NCBI RefSeq assembly: GCF_007896845.1
Contig: NZ_VOHS01000001.1
Coordinates: 1 to 64,000, forward strand
Direction of reading: 5' to 3'
DNA length: 64,000 nt
DNA from: Chitinophaga pinensis
Lineage (GTDB): Bacteria > Bacteroidota > Bacteroidia > Chitinophagales > Chitinophagaceae
Below are positions 35,702 through 45,837 of this stretch, one piece after another. Both the position numbers and the translations under genes were made by a program. The stretch's first letter is position 1. Each line of letters starts with the position of its first letter. Under the pieces are notes generated by a model. The model made no database searches and was not told the origin of the DNA. It saw only the letters and a list, made by a program, of their open reading frames with translations.

Positions 35702-35747
35702 CCCAATCGCCTTAAAAACGAACTTCATCCACTAAACACCCAAAACC
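35702..35747 (-). repeat. Degenerate half copy of the palindromic unit (right)
   Basis: CCCAATCGCCTTAAAAACG at the left end is the complement of the unit's conserved TTTTTAAGGCGATTGGG. The terminal arm is diverged. It faces inward, mirroring the half copy at 34895. Confidence 0.6.
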
Positions 35748-35772
35748 ACCGCAGAAGGACTCCCCCTTACAA

Positions 35773-35853
35773 CATAGTCTGACTATACTCATGCTACGTT
35801 AATGCTACCTTTAAAACGTAGCATTAACGTAGCATGAGTATAGTCAGACTATG
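35773..35853. repeat. Perfect 36-bp inverted repeat (long hairpin)
   Basis: The left arm 35773-35808 begins CATAGTCTGACTATACTC and ends ACGTTAATGCTAC. The right arm 35818-35853 is its exact complement and the 9-base loop is CTTTAAAAC. Each arm also holds the small palindrome ATAGTCTGACTAT and a direct repeat of ATGCTAC. No gene overlaps it. It may be a transcription stop, a DNA structure site or a relic of a mobile element. Confidence 0.85.
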
Positions 35854-36202
35854 GATTAACCAGTCAATCTCCCTTCACTCAGGTACCATTCAAACCACTT
35901 ACACCCAAAAAACACAAATCTTTTTCGGATAAACCTAAAACATTTCGATCCTGATAAGGGTTATCTAAAAGCTGCCAGCCGGGAGCACCGGAAGCCTGCA
36001 TCAATACAACAGGCTTCACTTGCAGCTATTTTTCCCTGCGAATTTCACTTTCAGCAGGGGGGTAAACAGGTCTTTTCCCTTCTGACCGGATGGTCTCATT
36101 TTTCACGCTTTTAGCCGACACATTTTACACCTACATCTCGGAACGCCTTGACTGGCATGGATCGGGCATTTGTTTTGCCTTACATAGGTAAAATCAAACG
36201 CT
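35854..36202. other. Gap without a gene, upstream of the secreted protein
   Basis: About 350 bp with no supported reading frame. It holds the leader and promoter region of the gene at 36203. A possible -7-like TACATAGG stretch lies at 36181-36188, weak. Nothing else recognised. Confidence 0.4.
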
Positions 36203-36694
36203 ATGAAAAAGTTAATGCTTCTGCTGATTGCCGTAACCGGATTTACAGCTACAACCATGGCCCAGATCAATGTTAGTATCAATATAGGAAGACAGCCGGT
36301 ATGGGGTCCTGTTGGTTATGACCACGTGGATTACTACTATCTGCCCGACATAGAATGTTATTACGATGTACCGGCCCAGGTATATGTTTATAGAAATGGC
36401 AATAATTGGGTAAGATCAAGAGCACTACCCCCAAGGTATGCAAACTTCGATGTTTATCATGCGCACAAAGTAGTGATCAATGGGGTTAACAGACCTTATA
36501 TGACGCATGACAAATATCGTCAGCAGTATTACAACTACAGGGGTAAACATGACCAGATAGCGATCCGTGACAGCAGAGAGGAGAAATACTGGGCTAACAA
36601 GTACCACCCGAATCACGGCCAGTGGAAGAAAGATCACCGTGACGACCATAATGGCCGTGCTGACCGTGGGGGACGTGGCCGGGACAGACACTAA
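36203..36694 (+). CDS. Secreted protein of unknown function, basic C-terminus
   Basis: A 163-residue exported protein with signal peptide MKKLMLLLIAVTGFTATTMA. The mature part starts INVSINIGRQPVWGPVGYD and has an aromatic, tyrosine-rich core (YYYLPDIECYYDVPAQVYVY) of a kind often seen in Chitinophagaceae hypothetical proteins. The tail from ~130 is rich in His, Asp, Arg and Gly and may be disordered or bind metal or polyanions. It stands alone, with a terminator shared with the aminotransferase gene. Confidence 0.75.
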   Translation: MKKLMLLLIAVTGFTATTMAQINVSINIGRQPVWGPVGYDHVDYYYLPDIECYYDVPAQVYVYRNGNNWVRSRALPPRYANFDVYHAHKVVINGVNRPYMTHDKYRQQYYNYRGKHDQIAIRDSREEKYWANKYHPNHGQWKKDHRDDHNGRADRGGRGRDRH

Positions 36695-36733
36695 GTAAAT
36701 GTTCCCTTCTTTCAACACCACACCTATCATGAA

Positions 36734-36765
36734 GAAGGCCGCTCCGTTTGAGACGGGGCGGCCTT
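36734..36765. terminator. Bidirectional terminator
   Basis: AAGGCCGCTCCG and CGGGGCGGCCTT (one G-T pair) around a short loop, followed by T-rich sequence, between convergent genes. Confidence 0.8.
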
Positions 36766-36796
36766 TCTTCTTTTATGTTGCTTGCCATTTAAAATC

Positions 36797-38056
36797 CTAT
36801 TGCAGCTTTTCCAGCGCAGCTTTCAGCTGAGCGATCATTGCCGGGATCTCCTCTTTTACGCAGGTACCTACGCTGAGGCGATACCATGGAGATGTTTTAG
36901 GAGCGCCGAATGCGTAGAATGGTACCAGACCCAGTTTAGCTTCGTTCAGGATGTAGGAAGTAACCGCTGCCTGATCTGCCAATACAGTACCGTCAGCTGT
37001 TTTCTTACCTGCCAGATCGATTTTCAGGGTCAGGTAAATAGCTGCCTGTGGAGCGATCGCTTCTACCGGATGACCTGCTTTTTTCAGGCTGTCAAATCCT
37101 TCGTAGATCTTCTGCAGACGCTCTTCTACTTCACCTTTGAATTTCTTCAGGTATACATTCACTTCGTCTTTACGACGCAGGTAACGCGCAGCTGCATGCT
37201 GTTCTGCCATCGGGCTCCATGCTCCTACGTGAGACAGGATAGATTTCATCTTGCCGATCACGTGTGCAGGTCCTAAAGCCCAACCAACTCTTACGCCGGT
37301 TGCAGCAAATGCTTTACTCATACCGTCGATGAAGATGGTGTAGTCTCTCAGTTCAGGACGCAGGGAAACCGGTGTATAGTGCTGTGTCTGACCGAAAGTC
37401 AGTACCCAGTACATCTGGTCGAACATTACATACAGTGGCTTTTCATCAGCACCACGGCTCTTGTTTTCAGCAATTACCAGATCGCAGATTTCTTCCAGCT
37501 GTTGCTTACCGAAAGCAGTACCGGTTGGGTTCTGCGGAGAACACAGCGCCAGGAGGGTAGCACCCTTCAGCAGTGGTTTCAGTTCGGCAGCAGTCGGCAT
37601 GAAATCGTTTTCTGGTTTGGTTTCCAGTACAACGTGTTCAGCCTCCAGGAAATGTGTATAGTGGTTATTGTTCCAGGATGGAGTAGCATAAACTACCTTT
37701 TCACCTCTGTCAACAATTGTTCTGAAAGTTGCATAGATAATCGGACGACCACCGCAGGAGATAACAATTTCCTTCGCTGGATCGTAGGTCAGGTTTTCGT
37801 GTTCAGCGATGAACTCACTTACTGATTTTCTCAGCTCAGGAATACCGTCTGCCGGAGGGTAGTTAGTAAATCCTTCCTTGTAAGCCTTTATGATCTCTTC
37901 CTCAAATTCAGCCGGAATTGGGAATACCTTAGGGTCAAAATCCCCAATGGTAAAATTGTAGATCTTCTCGCCCTTGGCCTGTTTCTCCTTTATCTCACCG
38001 GCCAGCTTAATAATTTCAGACCCGATCAACGTTTCGGCTAAATGAGACAGTTTCAT
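36797..38056 (-). CDS. PLP-dependent class I/II aminotransferase
   Basis: An aspartate/aromatic aminotransferase-fold enzyme. I start at MKLSHLAETLIGSEI (38056) rather than the longer frame (38101), because the -7 element TAGCTTTG at 38106-38099 would start transcription near 38092. In this numbering (419 residues) the PLP lysine is Lys248 (DGMSKAF), with Asn176 in SPQNPTG and Tyr/Asp in FDQMYWV near 212-217. Substrate is likely aspartate or a similar amino acid. It is monocistronic. Confidence 0.9.
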   Translation of the reverse strand: MKLSHLAETLIGSEIIKLAGEIKEKQAKGEKIYNFTIGDFDPKVFPIPAEFEEEIIKAYKEGFTNYPPADGIPELRKSVSEFIAEHENLTYDPAKEIVISCGGRPIIYATFRTIVDRGEKVVYATPSWNNNHYTHFLEAEHVVLETKPENDFMPTAAELKPLLKGATLLALCSPQNPTGTAFGKQQLEEICDLVIAENKSRGADEKPLYVMFDQMYWVLTFGQTQHYTPVSLRPELRDYTIFIDGMSKAFAATGVRVGWALGPAHVIGKMKSILSHVGAWSPMAEQHAAARYLRRKDEVNVYLKKFKGEVEERLQKIYEGFDSLKKAGHPVEAIAPQAAIYLTLKIDLAGKKTADGTVLADQAAVTSYILNEAKLGLVPFYAFGAPKTSPWYRLSVGTCVKEEIPAMIAQLKAALEKLQ

Positions 38057-38098
38057 AACCCAAAGAATTTTAGTTTTAAAAATATTTTTTTGCGCCCG

Positions 38099-38106
38099 CA
38101 AAGCTA
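38099..38106 (-). promoter_or_regulatory. -7 element of the aminotransferase gene
   Basis: Minus-strand TAGCTTTG fits TAnnTTTG and lies 43 bases before the chosen start codon; it also decides that start. Confidence 0.5.
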
Positions 38107-38273
38107 AAGGATATGAACATCATTTAAAAGAAAGAGCAGATTTTTTTATATCATATTAATAAAACAGCAGTTTATTAGATTTCATTTAATAAATAAACTA
38201 CTAATCATCGCTTTATCTAACATTGCATTTTCCGGTAATATCTGTAATTAGCGCGATACTTGACATTTCTTTC

Positions 38274-38281
38274 TATCTTTG
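38274..38281 (+). promoter_or_regulatory. -7 element of dnaN
   Basis: TATCTTTG about 123 bases before the dnaN start. A TTG at 38260-38262 is too near for -33, so the -33 element is weak. The 38107-38403 gap otherwise shows no gene. Confidence 0.5.
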
Positions 38282-38403
38282 TGCGCATTCTTAAAAAGCC
38301 TATTTTTAGTGCGGTTAACAAAATCCGAATTTCGGTCAATCGCCTCACCGGCCATTACAACGGCTATTTTTGAATAAAGCAAAAAGTAAATACAATATAT
38401 CAC

Positions 38404-39522
38404 ATGAAGTTTATCGTTTCTTCCTCTACTTTGTTAAAACAATTGCAGCAGATCAGCGGGGTAATCAACTCGAATACGGTGTTGCCTATATTGGAAGATT
38501 TCCTTTTCCTGATCGATAAGAACGAACTGACTGTAGTAGCTACGGATCTCGAGACTGTGATGAAGGTAAAGCTGGAGGTTGAAGCCAAAGAAAGCGGCCG
38601 TATCTGTATCCCGGCTAAAATCCTGATGGATTCACTCAAAAACCTGCCTGACCAGCCGCTCACGTTCCATATAGATCTTAACTCATACGCGGTTGAAATT
38701 ACTTCCGACAACGGTAAGTACAAGGTGATGGGAGAGAATCCGGAGAACTTCCCGAAAGAACCTGCAGCGGATGATACAACTTCATTCACCGTTTCAGCAA
38801 CGGCCCTGGTTACAGCGATCAACAAAACCCTGTTTGCTGTGAGCAACGACGATCTCCGTCCTGCCATGACAGGTGTTTTCTTCGAACTGACACCAACCAG
38901 CCTCACTTTCGTAGCAACCGACGCTCACCGTCTGGTAAAATACGTTAGAACCGGCGTTGAATGCCCGAAAGCAGAAACTTTCATCGTGCCTAAAAAACCG
39001 CTGAACCTGCTGAAATCCGCATTACCTGACAACGATAGCGAAATCAAAATCGCCTATAGCCAGAACCACTTCTTCGTAATGCACGATGGCGCTCAGATGA
39101 TCTGTCGCCTGATCGACGCAAGATTCCCTGACTATAAAGTGGTTATTCCAAAAGATAACCCATATCGCCTGACAGTCGCAAAAAGTGATTTCCAGAACGC
39201 GCTGAAACGCGTAAGCGTTTTCGCTAACAAGAGCACCAATCAGGTAGCCCTGAGCATCACCGGTAGCGAACTGCAGCTGTCTGCACAGGACGTAGACTTC
39301 TCTTTCGAAGGTAATGAGCGTATGAGTTGCCAGTACACCGGCGATGATATGCAGATCGCTTTCAATGCGAAGTTCCTCATCGAAATGCTGAACGCAGCAG
39401 AAGGTGATGAAATCACTATCGAACTTTCTACACCAACCAAAGCAGGTATCCTGAAACCTTCTGAAAAAGAAGAAAACGAAGACCTGTTGATGCTGGTTAT
39501 GCCGCTTATGTTGAATAACTAA
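38404..39522 (+). CDS. dnaN: DNA polymerase III sliding clamp (beta subunit)
   Basis: The ring clamp that holds replicative polymerase on DNA and recruits repair factors. At 372 residues it has the normal length and three-domain repeat. The N-terminus MKFIVSSSTLLKQLQQISGV, LPILEDFLFLID, VATDLET and ATDAHRLVKY, and the C-terminal hydrophobic peptide (LLMLVMPLMLNN) that ends every clamp, are all present. It is not beside dnaA or recF here, which is common in Bacteroidota. A leader of ~120 bases precedes it. Confidence 0.97.
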   Translation: MKFIVSSSTLLKQLQQISGVINSNTVLPILEDFLFLIDKNELTVVATDLETVMKVKLEVEAKESGRICIPAKILMDSLKNLPDQPLTFHIDLNSYAVEITSDNGKYKVMGENPENFPKEPAADDTTSFTVSATALVTAINKTLFAVSNDDLRPAMTGVFFELTPTSLTFVATDAHRLVKYVRTGVECPKAETFIVPKKPLNLLKSALPDNDSEIKIAYSQNHFFVMHDGAQMICRLIDARFPDYKVVIPKDNPYRLTVAKSDFQNALKRVSVFANKSTNQVALSITGSELQLSAQDVDFSFEGNERMSCQYTGDDMQIAFNAKFLIEMLNAAEGDEITIELSTPTKAGILKPSEKEENEDLLMLVMPLMLNN

Positions 39523-39561
39523 GCCGCTACTCCAACAACTAATAACTAATGTTTATTTATA

Positions 39562-39593
39562 AAGCAATCTCTCACAAGGAGATTGCTTTTTTC
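39562..39593 (+). terminator. Terminator after dnaN
   Basis: AAGCAATCTC and GAGATTGCTT around TCACAAG, followed by T5C, immediately downstream of dnaN. Confidence 0.9.
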
Positions 39594-39734
39594 TTTTACC
39601 ACAGCCACTTTCAAAAGATTTATTATTTGAAAAAGTCGTAAATTAATAGCAGCAATAAGGACAGTAACGACTTGATTTGCCCCAGTTTGATGACCACTAT
39701 TTCACGTTGAATAATAACCGCATGGGACCCAACC

Positions 39735-40577
39735 ATGCAGATAAAAACTGATTCCCGTATGGAAGAATTTTTTAATAATATTCCTCCGTGGTATCGCACC
39801 GCTTTTCTTGTAGGCGGACTCGTACTTCTCTGGATGATAGAAGGCGTTATACCCCGCCTCTCATTCAAAGGGGACCGGTATAAACATGCAGGTACCAATT
39901 TGTTCTTTACGTTAACCACAGCAGTCGTTAACCTTGGTTTCGCATTTCTGATAGTCACCGCATCAGAATGGACCACAAAGGCACATTTTGGCCTGTTGTA
40001 CACCTTTCCGATGCCCATCTGGCTACAATGCCTGATAGCCGTCATGATGATGGATCTGGTAGGCGCTTATCTCGTACACGTTATCCAGCATAAAATAGCC
40101 TGGATGTGGCACTTCCATAAGATCCACCATATCGATACAGCAGTGGATACTACCACTGCCCTCAGACACCATCCTGTGGAAAGCGTATTCAGAGTCATTG
40201 CCTTACTGCTCGCCATTGTTGTAATGGGCATACCAATCTGGATGGTTATGTTATATCAGACTATCTCAGCATTTATGTCCCAGTTTAACCATGCGAACAT
40301 CCGTCTGCCCAAATGGCTGGATAATATACTTAGCTACGTCATTGTATCGCCTGACATGCATAAAGTACATCACAGCCATTATCAGCCGGAAACTGATTCC
40401 AATTATGCGAACATTTTCTCGTTCTGGGACCGCCTCTTCGGCACATTCGTGAAAGTAAAAGATGTAACACGGCTACGCTACGGACTGGATGAGTATCAGG
40501 ACGCTCATTACCAGAACATCGGGACACTCCTGAAAGTGCCCTGGGAACAAACCAGGCAGGAAAAGATTATAAACTGA
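39735..40577 (+). CDS. Fatty acid hydroxylase/sterol desaturase family protein
   Basis: A 280-residue integral membrane di-iron enzyme. Three hydrophobic helices precede histidine boxes HVIQH (~115), HFHKIHH (~128), ALRHH (~145) and MHKVHHSH (~215), the ligands of the FA_hydroxylase family. It probably hydroxylates or desaturates a lipid such as a sphingolipid or carotenoid, with O2. Start at ATG 39735 or at the second Met (39759); I cannot decide. The small membrane protein follows 27 bases on. Confidence 0.87.
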   Translation: MQIKTDSRMEEFFNNIPPWYRTAFLVGGLVLLWMIEGVIPRLSFKGDRYKHAGTNLFFTLTTAVVNLGFAFLIVTASEWTTKAHFGLLYTFPMPIWLQCLIAVMMMDLVGAYLVHVIQHKIAWMWHFHKIHHIDTAVDTTTALRHHPVESVFRVIALLLAIVVMGIPIWMVMLYQTISAFMSQFNHANIRLPKWLDNILSYVIVSPDMHKVHHSHYQPETDSNYANIFSFWDRLFGTFVKVKDVTRLRYGLDEYQDAHYQNIGTLLKVPWEQTRQEKIIN

Positions 40578-40604
40578 TTATCATCACTCTTAATTCATCA
40601 TCAT

Positions 40605-40862
40605 ATGCAACAGCACACCACGTCCACTCCAACTAAAATTGCTTGCTTCGTTTCCATGTTTGCAGGCATATTCTCAGCAGTATATGCCTTCGTGGCAAGA
40701 AATCCGGGCACAGCGCTCGTGTTTGGTATTGCTGCTATTGTTATTGGCGGACTTTCCATCTTAAAAGCCCACAAAAATATCGACGACACACAAGTAGCTA
40801 CTGCCGGTGTATTCATGGCAGTTGTTGCATGCGCAGTCGCTTTGTGGCAGATGTATAACTAG
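40605..40862 (+). CDS. Small membrane protein of unknown function
   Basis: An 85-residue protein with three hydrophobic stretches (FVSMFAGIFSAVYAFVA, ALVFGIAAIVIGGLSI and AGVFMAVVACAVALWQMY) and short polar ends, so it is probably a three-helix inner-membrane protein. It begins 27 bases after the hydroxylase gene, perhaps in one operon. No family recognised. Confidence 0.65.
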   Translation: MQQHTTSTPTKIACFVSMFAGIFSAVYAFVARNPGTALVFGIAAIVIGGLSILKAHKNIDDTQVATAGVFMAVVACAVALWQMYN

Positions 40863-40890
40863 TAAGTTCATGACTACTATAATCTGTTTG

Positions 40891-40930
40891 CAGGCAACAG
40901 GCAGTATAACGCGATGCTGTTTGTTGCCTG
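40891..40930. terminator. Hairpin between convergent genes
   Basis: CAGGCAACAGGCAG and TGCTGTTTGTTGCCTG pair imperfectly, separated by a 10-base loop. It lies between the small membrane protein (+) and the lipoprotein (-). No strong T-run directly follows. Confidence 0.5.
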
Positions 40931-40948
40931 TGGACTATGGTAGCCCCA

Positions 40949-41446
40949 CTATCTTTTTTTACCCGCCTTCTTATATTCTTCGAGGTATCCCTCCGCAGCT
41001 TTGATAGGGAACAGCACTAACGAAGTATCTGTCAGCGCCCTTATAAGTGTAGTATCTATGACAACAGCAGAATCCTTCTGCCGGGTACCTTCTACATGAC
41101 TCCAGAACAACAGCGTATCGTGCGAAACACTCCACCTGTCATACACCATTGAATAAGTATTGATGGACGCTATTGTTCCATTCTTCTTTAACTGAAATCC
41201 CTGTGTAGCTTTATCAACCCCAGGTACCGGTTGCAGCCATTTACCAAACAATTGCTCCTCACTGTATGAAATCGTATCTGCCTTTATCATTGAAACAGAA
41301 TCAATGATCGTTTCCGGTGTCACAGTATCAGGTACATCTATCAGACTACTGTCTTCCACTTCAACAGTTGTAGTAGAAGGTGCAGGCTGCTGACAAGACG
41401 TAGCTATAACTGTACAGATCACTGACAAAAGCAGACTTTTTTTCAT
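40949..41446 (-). CDS. Lipocalin-like lipoprotein
   Basis: A 165-residue lipoprotein (MKKSLLLSVICTVIATSC, lipid-linked Cys18). A threonine/serine-rich acidic linker (TTTVEVEDSSLIDVPDTV) leads to a domain starting LFGKWLQPVPG. The domain continues with short beta strands (GFQLKKNGTIASINTYSMVY, WSVSHDTLLFWS), similar to Bacteroidota lipocalin-like domains. A TATCTTTG -7 element (41459-41452) is so close that the transcript may begin at the ATG. Function unknown. Confidence 0.72.
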   Translation of the reverse strand: MKKSLLLSVICTVIATSCQQPAPSTTTVEVEDSSLIDVPDTVTPETIIDSVSMIKADTISYSEEQLFGKWLQPVPGVDKATQGFQLKKNGTIASINTYSMVYDRWSVSHDTLLFWSHVEGTRQKDSAVVIDTTLIRALTDTSLVLFPIKAAEGYLEEYKKAGKKR

Positions 41447-41451
41447 AGCTC

Positions 41452-41459
41452 CAAAGATA
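41452..41459 (-). promoter_or_regulatory. -7 element at the lipoprotein start
   Basis: Minus-strand TATCTTTG ends 5 bases before the ATG at 41446, which would give a leader of a few bases at most. Confidence 0.5.
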
Positions 41460-41497
41460 GGAATACTAGTTTAACAATTTTAACTACCTTTAAGGCA

Positions 41498-41590
41498 CTT
41501 TAGGGGTGTTTCCCGGGAACTAAAAAAGACCGGGAAGCTGAGATGAGACCCTCAGACCTGATGCAGTTCATACTGCCGTAGGAAAAAGTT
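41498..41590 (+). promoter_or_regulatory. TPP riboswitch (THI element)
   Basis: The conserved parts of the thiamine pyrophosphate riboswitch appear in order: AGGGGTG, then GCTGAGATGAGACCC, then CAGACCTGATGCAG and finally CTGCCGTAGGAAA. It lies 95 bases before thiS and should turn off the thiamine operon when TPP is abundant. A weak -7 (TACCTTTA, 41485-41492) precedes it. Confidence 0.93.
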
Positions 41591-41684
41591 ACCTGACCCG
41601 ATATATATTATCACAGGTAAACATAGCTGAATTCTCCATCATTCCATCCTTAAAGTTTATTGTTCAACTAAATTCCTTGCAAAC

Positions 41685-41888
41685 ATGGAAGTGCTTGTAA
41701 ACAATAAACTTTATGTGGTGCAGCCAGGGACAACTGTGGCTGCCCTCTTACAGTTTATCCAACTATCATCAGAAAAAGGCGTAGCCATCGCCGTCAACAG
41801 CCAGGTCATACCGAAGACCTCATGGCCCGATCAGACCTTGCAGTCCGCTGATAAGGTCACGATCATCCGTGCCACGCAGGGAGGATAG
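41685..41888 (+). CDS. thiS: Sulfur carrier protein ThiS
   Basis: A 67-residue ubiquitin-like sulfur carrier whose C-terminal thiocarboxylate gives sulfur to the thiazole. It starts MEVLVNNKLYVVQPG, contains VAIAVNSQVIPKTSWP and ends IIRATQGG with the required Gly-Gly tail. It is the first gene behind the TPP riboswitch. The enzyme that loads it (ThiF) is not in this operon. Confidence 0.95.
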   Translation: MEVLVNNKLYVVQPGTTVAALLQFIQLSSEKGVAIAVNSQVIPKTSWPDQTLQSADKVTIIRATQGG

Positions 41889-41898
41889 ATCCAATGAT

Positions 41899-41982
41899 CT
41901 ATTGTACACAAACGAATTGCTAATGGACGTGCATTGCCATAAGGGCACTGTCATGCCCATACGTGAAAACTTTGTACAATAG
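41899..41982 (+). other. Structured spacer between thiS and thiC
   Basis: CTATTGTACA (41899-41908) and TGTACAATAG (41973-41982) are perfect 10-bp arms. Between them GGGCA (41943-41947) and TGCCC (41954-41958) make an inner hairpin, with ACGT/ACGT pairing between. The transcript could fold as a long stem. Confidence 0.5.
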
Positions 41983-42027
41983 GCCCCTGTCGCTCAACAT
42001 TTTTCCACCGTATTTCCTGATCTGTAA

Positions 42028-43871
<1,844 letters not shown>

Positions 43872-43872
<1 letters not shown>

Positions 43873-44486
43873 TGATACAGATCATCACACATCCTACCCG
43901 GTTGCCGGAGGAAACGCTTTACTGGCAACAGCTGCTCGATGAAGGAGCTGATAGTATCCTGCTACGTAAGCCGGGATGGTCAGCAGCCGATTATGAGCAG
44001 CTGTTGCAGGAAGCCAATTCTTCGTGTTACAGTCAACTCATGATAGCCGGACAACCTGCACTTTGCAAAAAGTATGGCCTGCAAGGCATACACTTCAGCG
44101 AAAGTGCAGGTAGTCTGCTGCGCACAGAAGATATCTATACCTACCAGCAACAGGGCTGGTTGCTAAGCACCAGCGTGCATACTACGGCTGCTTTACAGAC
44201 AGCTGGCACACACTGGGATCAGCAGCTGCTGGCACCCATCTTTGACAGCATTTCCAAACCGGGTCATAATAGTCCGTTCAGTGAGAATTTCAGACTGTCC
44301 AAAGGCGATTATCAGGGTAGGGTGCTGGCATTGGGAGGAATAGATGAAAATACCGCGATAAAAGCCCGCAACATGCATTTTGACGGGATTGCCCTTCTGG
44401 GCGCCATCTGGCAACAACCTGCTACAGCCATCAGCAGGTTCCGCCATATCAGGGATCTATGGAACAACACCGTCCATTTGTCTTAA
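43872..44486 (+). CDS. TenI-like thiamine phosphate synthase paralogue
   Basis: A 204-residue TIM-barrel of the ThiE/TenI family, but more divergent than the ThiE at 45223. It has LLRKPGW in place of the usual QLR-K and GIHFSESAG for the pyrophosphate loop. It also reads LAPIFDSISKPGH rather than the GP-F-T-TK loop, and ends ALGGIDENT. The lost catalytic residues suggest TenI-type thiazole tautomerase or a regulatory role rather than ThiE chemistry. It overlaps thiC by one base and thiD by 28 bases. Confidence 0.82.
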
Positions 44487-45226
44487 GCCTGGCCGGTCTT
44501 GATCCCTCAGCCGGAGCAGGTTTATTGGCGGATATCAAGACATTTGAAGCGCTTGGTACCTACGGACTGGGCGTATGTACCGCTCTGACCGTACAAACGG
44601 ATACGCGGTTCATATCTGCAGAATGGCAATCCGCCACACAGATTATCGCACAGGCACAACCGCTGCTTGAAACCTTTCCTGTACAATATTGCAAGATCGG
44701 TATCATGAAAGATGTAGATACTATGCTGGAAGTTATCAACGCCATCAGGGCCATTACACCGGGTATCCGGATCGTACTGGATCCTGTACTGAAAGCCAGT
44801 GCCGGCTACACCTTTCATGACGATACCCGTCTGAGTACGTGGAGAGCTGTCTTACAGCAATTATACCTGCTGACGCCCAATCTTCATGAAGCATTATTGC
44901 TAAGCGGAGAAAAGGATGGACAAACTGCTGCACGCGTACTGACTGCTTATTGTTCTGTATTACTGAAAGGCGGACACCGGGAAGACAAACCGGGCATCGA
45001 CAGTCTGTATTTCCACACACAGCAGGGAACAGGTAATGTGCTGGATATACCCGCCGGCAAAAGAAAAGTATATCCGAAACATGGATCAGGTTGCGTACTG
45101 AGTGCCGCTATCGCCGCACAACTGGCAGCCGGCGTTCCGTTATCAACAGCCTGTATTACGGCCAAACTTTATACAGAAAAGTTTCTGGCCAGTCATTCAT
45201 CACTATTAGGTTATCACAACTCATGA
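44459..45226 (+). CDS. thiD: HMP/HMP-phosphate kinase ThiD
   Basis: Phosphorylates hydroxymethylpyrimidine and its phosphate to HMP-PP. The 255-residue protein starts MEQHRPFVLSLAGLDPSAGAG, with the ribokinase-type first motif. It has ALTVQTDT and PVQYCKIGIMKD, then VLDPVLKASAG, LTPNLHEALLL, LLKGGH and the anion-hole motif KHGSGCVLSAAIAAQL with the catalytic region. Its start lies inside the end of the preceding gene and its stop overlaps thiE (ATGA). Confidence 0.94.
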   Translation: MEQHRPFVLSLAGLDPSAGAGLLADIKTFEALGTYGLGVCTALTVQTDTRFISAEWQSATQIIAQAQPLLETFPVQYCKIGIMKDVDTMLEVINAIRAITPGIRIVLDPVLKASAGYTFHDDTRLSTWRAVLQQLYLLTPNLHEALLLSGEKDGQTAARVLTAYCSVLLKGGHREDKPGIDSLYFHTQQGTGNVLDIPAGKRKVYPKHGSGCVLSAAIAAQLAAGVPLSTACITAKLYTEKFLASHSSLLGYHNS

Positions 45227-45837
45227 TCAGCTCACTGCATTACATATCGCAACAAACATCCGGAGCCACTCATCTGGACAACGTACAGGAAGCCTGTGAA
45301 GCAGGTTGCAAATGGATACAGCTTCGTATCAAAAATGAAACAGAAGAAACTATCCTCAGCACAGCTCTGGCGGCAAAAGAAATCTGTTCGAAGTACAACG
45401 CTACATTGATCGTTAATGATCATCCCGGTATTGCCAGAAAAGCGGGTGCACATGGCGTACATGTCGGTAAACTGGATATGAGCGTAGCAGCTGCACGCGC
45501 CTTGACGGGAGAAAGATTTATTATCGGCGGCACTGCCAATACACTCGACGACATTCTTGTTCACGTAAAAGACGGGGCAGACTATGTGGGACTCGGCCCT
45601 TACCGCTTTACCACTACCAAAGAAAAACTTAGTCCCATCCTCGGACTGGAAGGCATTGCCAACATCATGCGGGCATTGAAAAATATGGGTATTCATATTC
45701 CGGTCATTGCCATTGGCGGTATACTGGCAGCAGATATACCAGCACTTATGGAGACCGGTATACATGGTATTGCGGTAAGCGGATTGATCACGCACGCAAC
45801 AAATAAATCTCAAACCGTATCATCACTTACAATATGA
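45223..45837 (+). CDS. thiE: Thiamine phosphate synthase ThiE
   Basis: Joins HMP-PP and the thiazole phosphate to give thiamine phosphate. I start at ATG 45223, which overlaps the thiD stop (ATGA); the longer open frame is a run-on through thiD. The 204-residue protein has [35 protein letters not shown] and the pyrophosphate loop [16 protein letters not shown], all intact, followed by AIGGI near the C-terminus. It also overlaps thiG by 4 bases. Confidence 0.93.
   Translation: MISSLHYISQQTSGATHLDNVQEACEAGCKWIQLRIKNETEETILSTALAAKEICSKYNATLIVNDHPGIARKAGAHGVHVGKLDMSVAAARALTGERFIIGGTANTLDDILVHVKDGADYVGLGPYRFTTTKEKLSPILGLEGIANIMRALKNMGIHIPVIAIGGILAADIPALMETGIHGIAVSGLITHATNKSQTVSSLTI

Noticed and set aside
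34895-35750. CRISPR array in the repeat block
   Set aside because: Repeats are ~137 bp, self-palindromic and mixed in orientation, and no cas gene is present.
45091-45222. Upstream extension of thiE through the thiD coding region
   Set aside because: The frame is open by chance; the ATGA overlap at 45223 gives a normal ThiE N-terminus.
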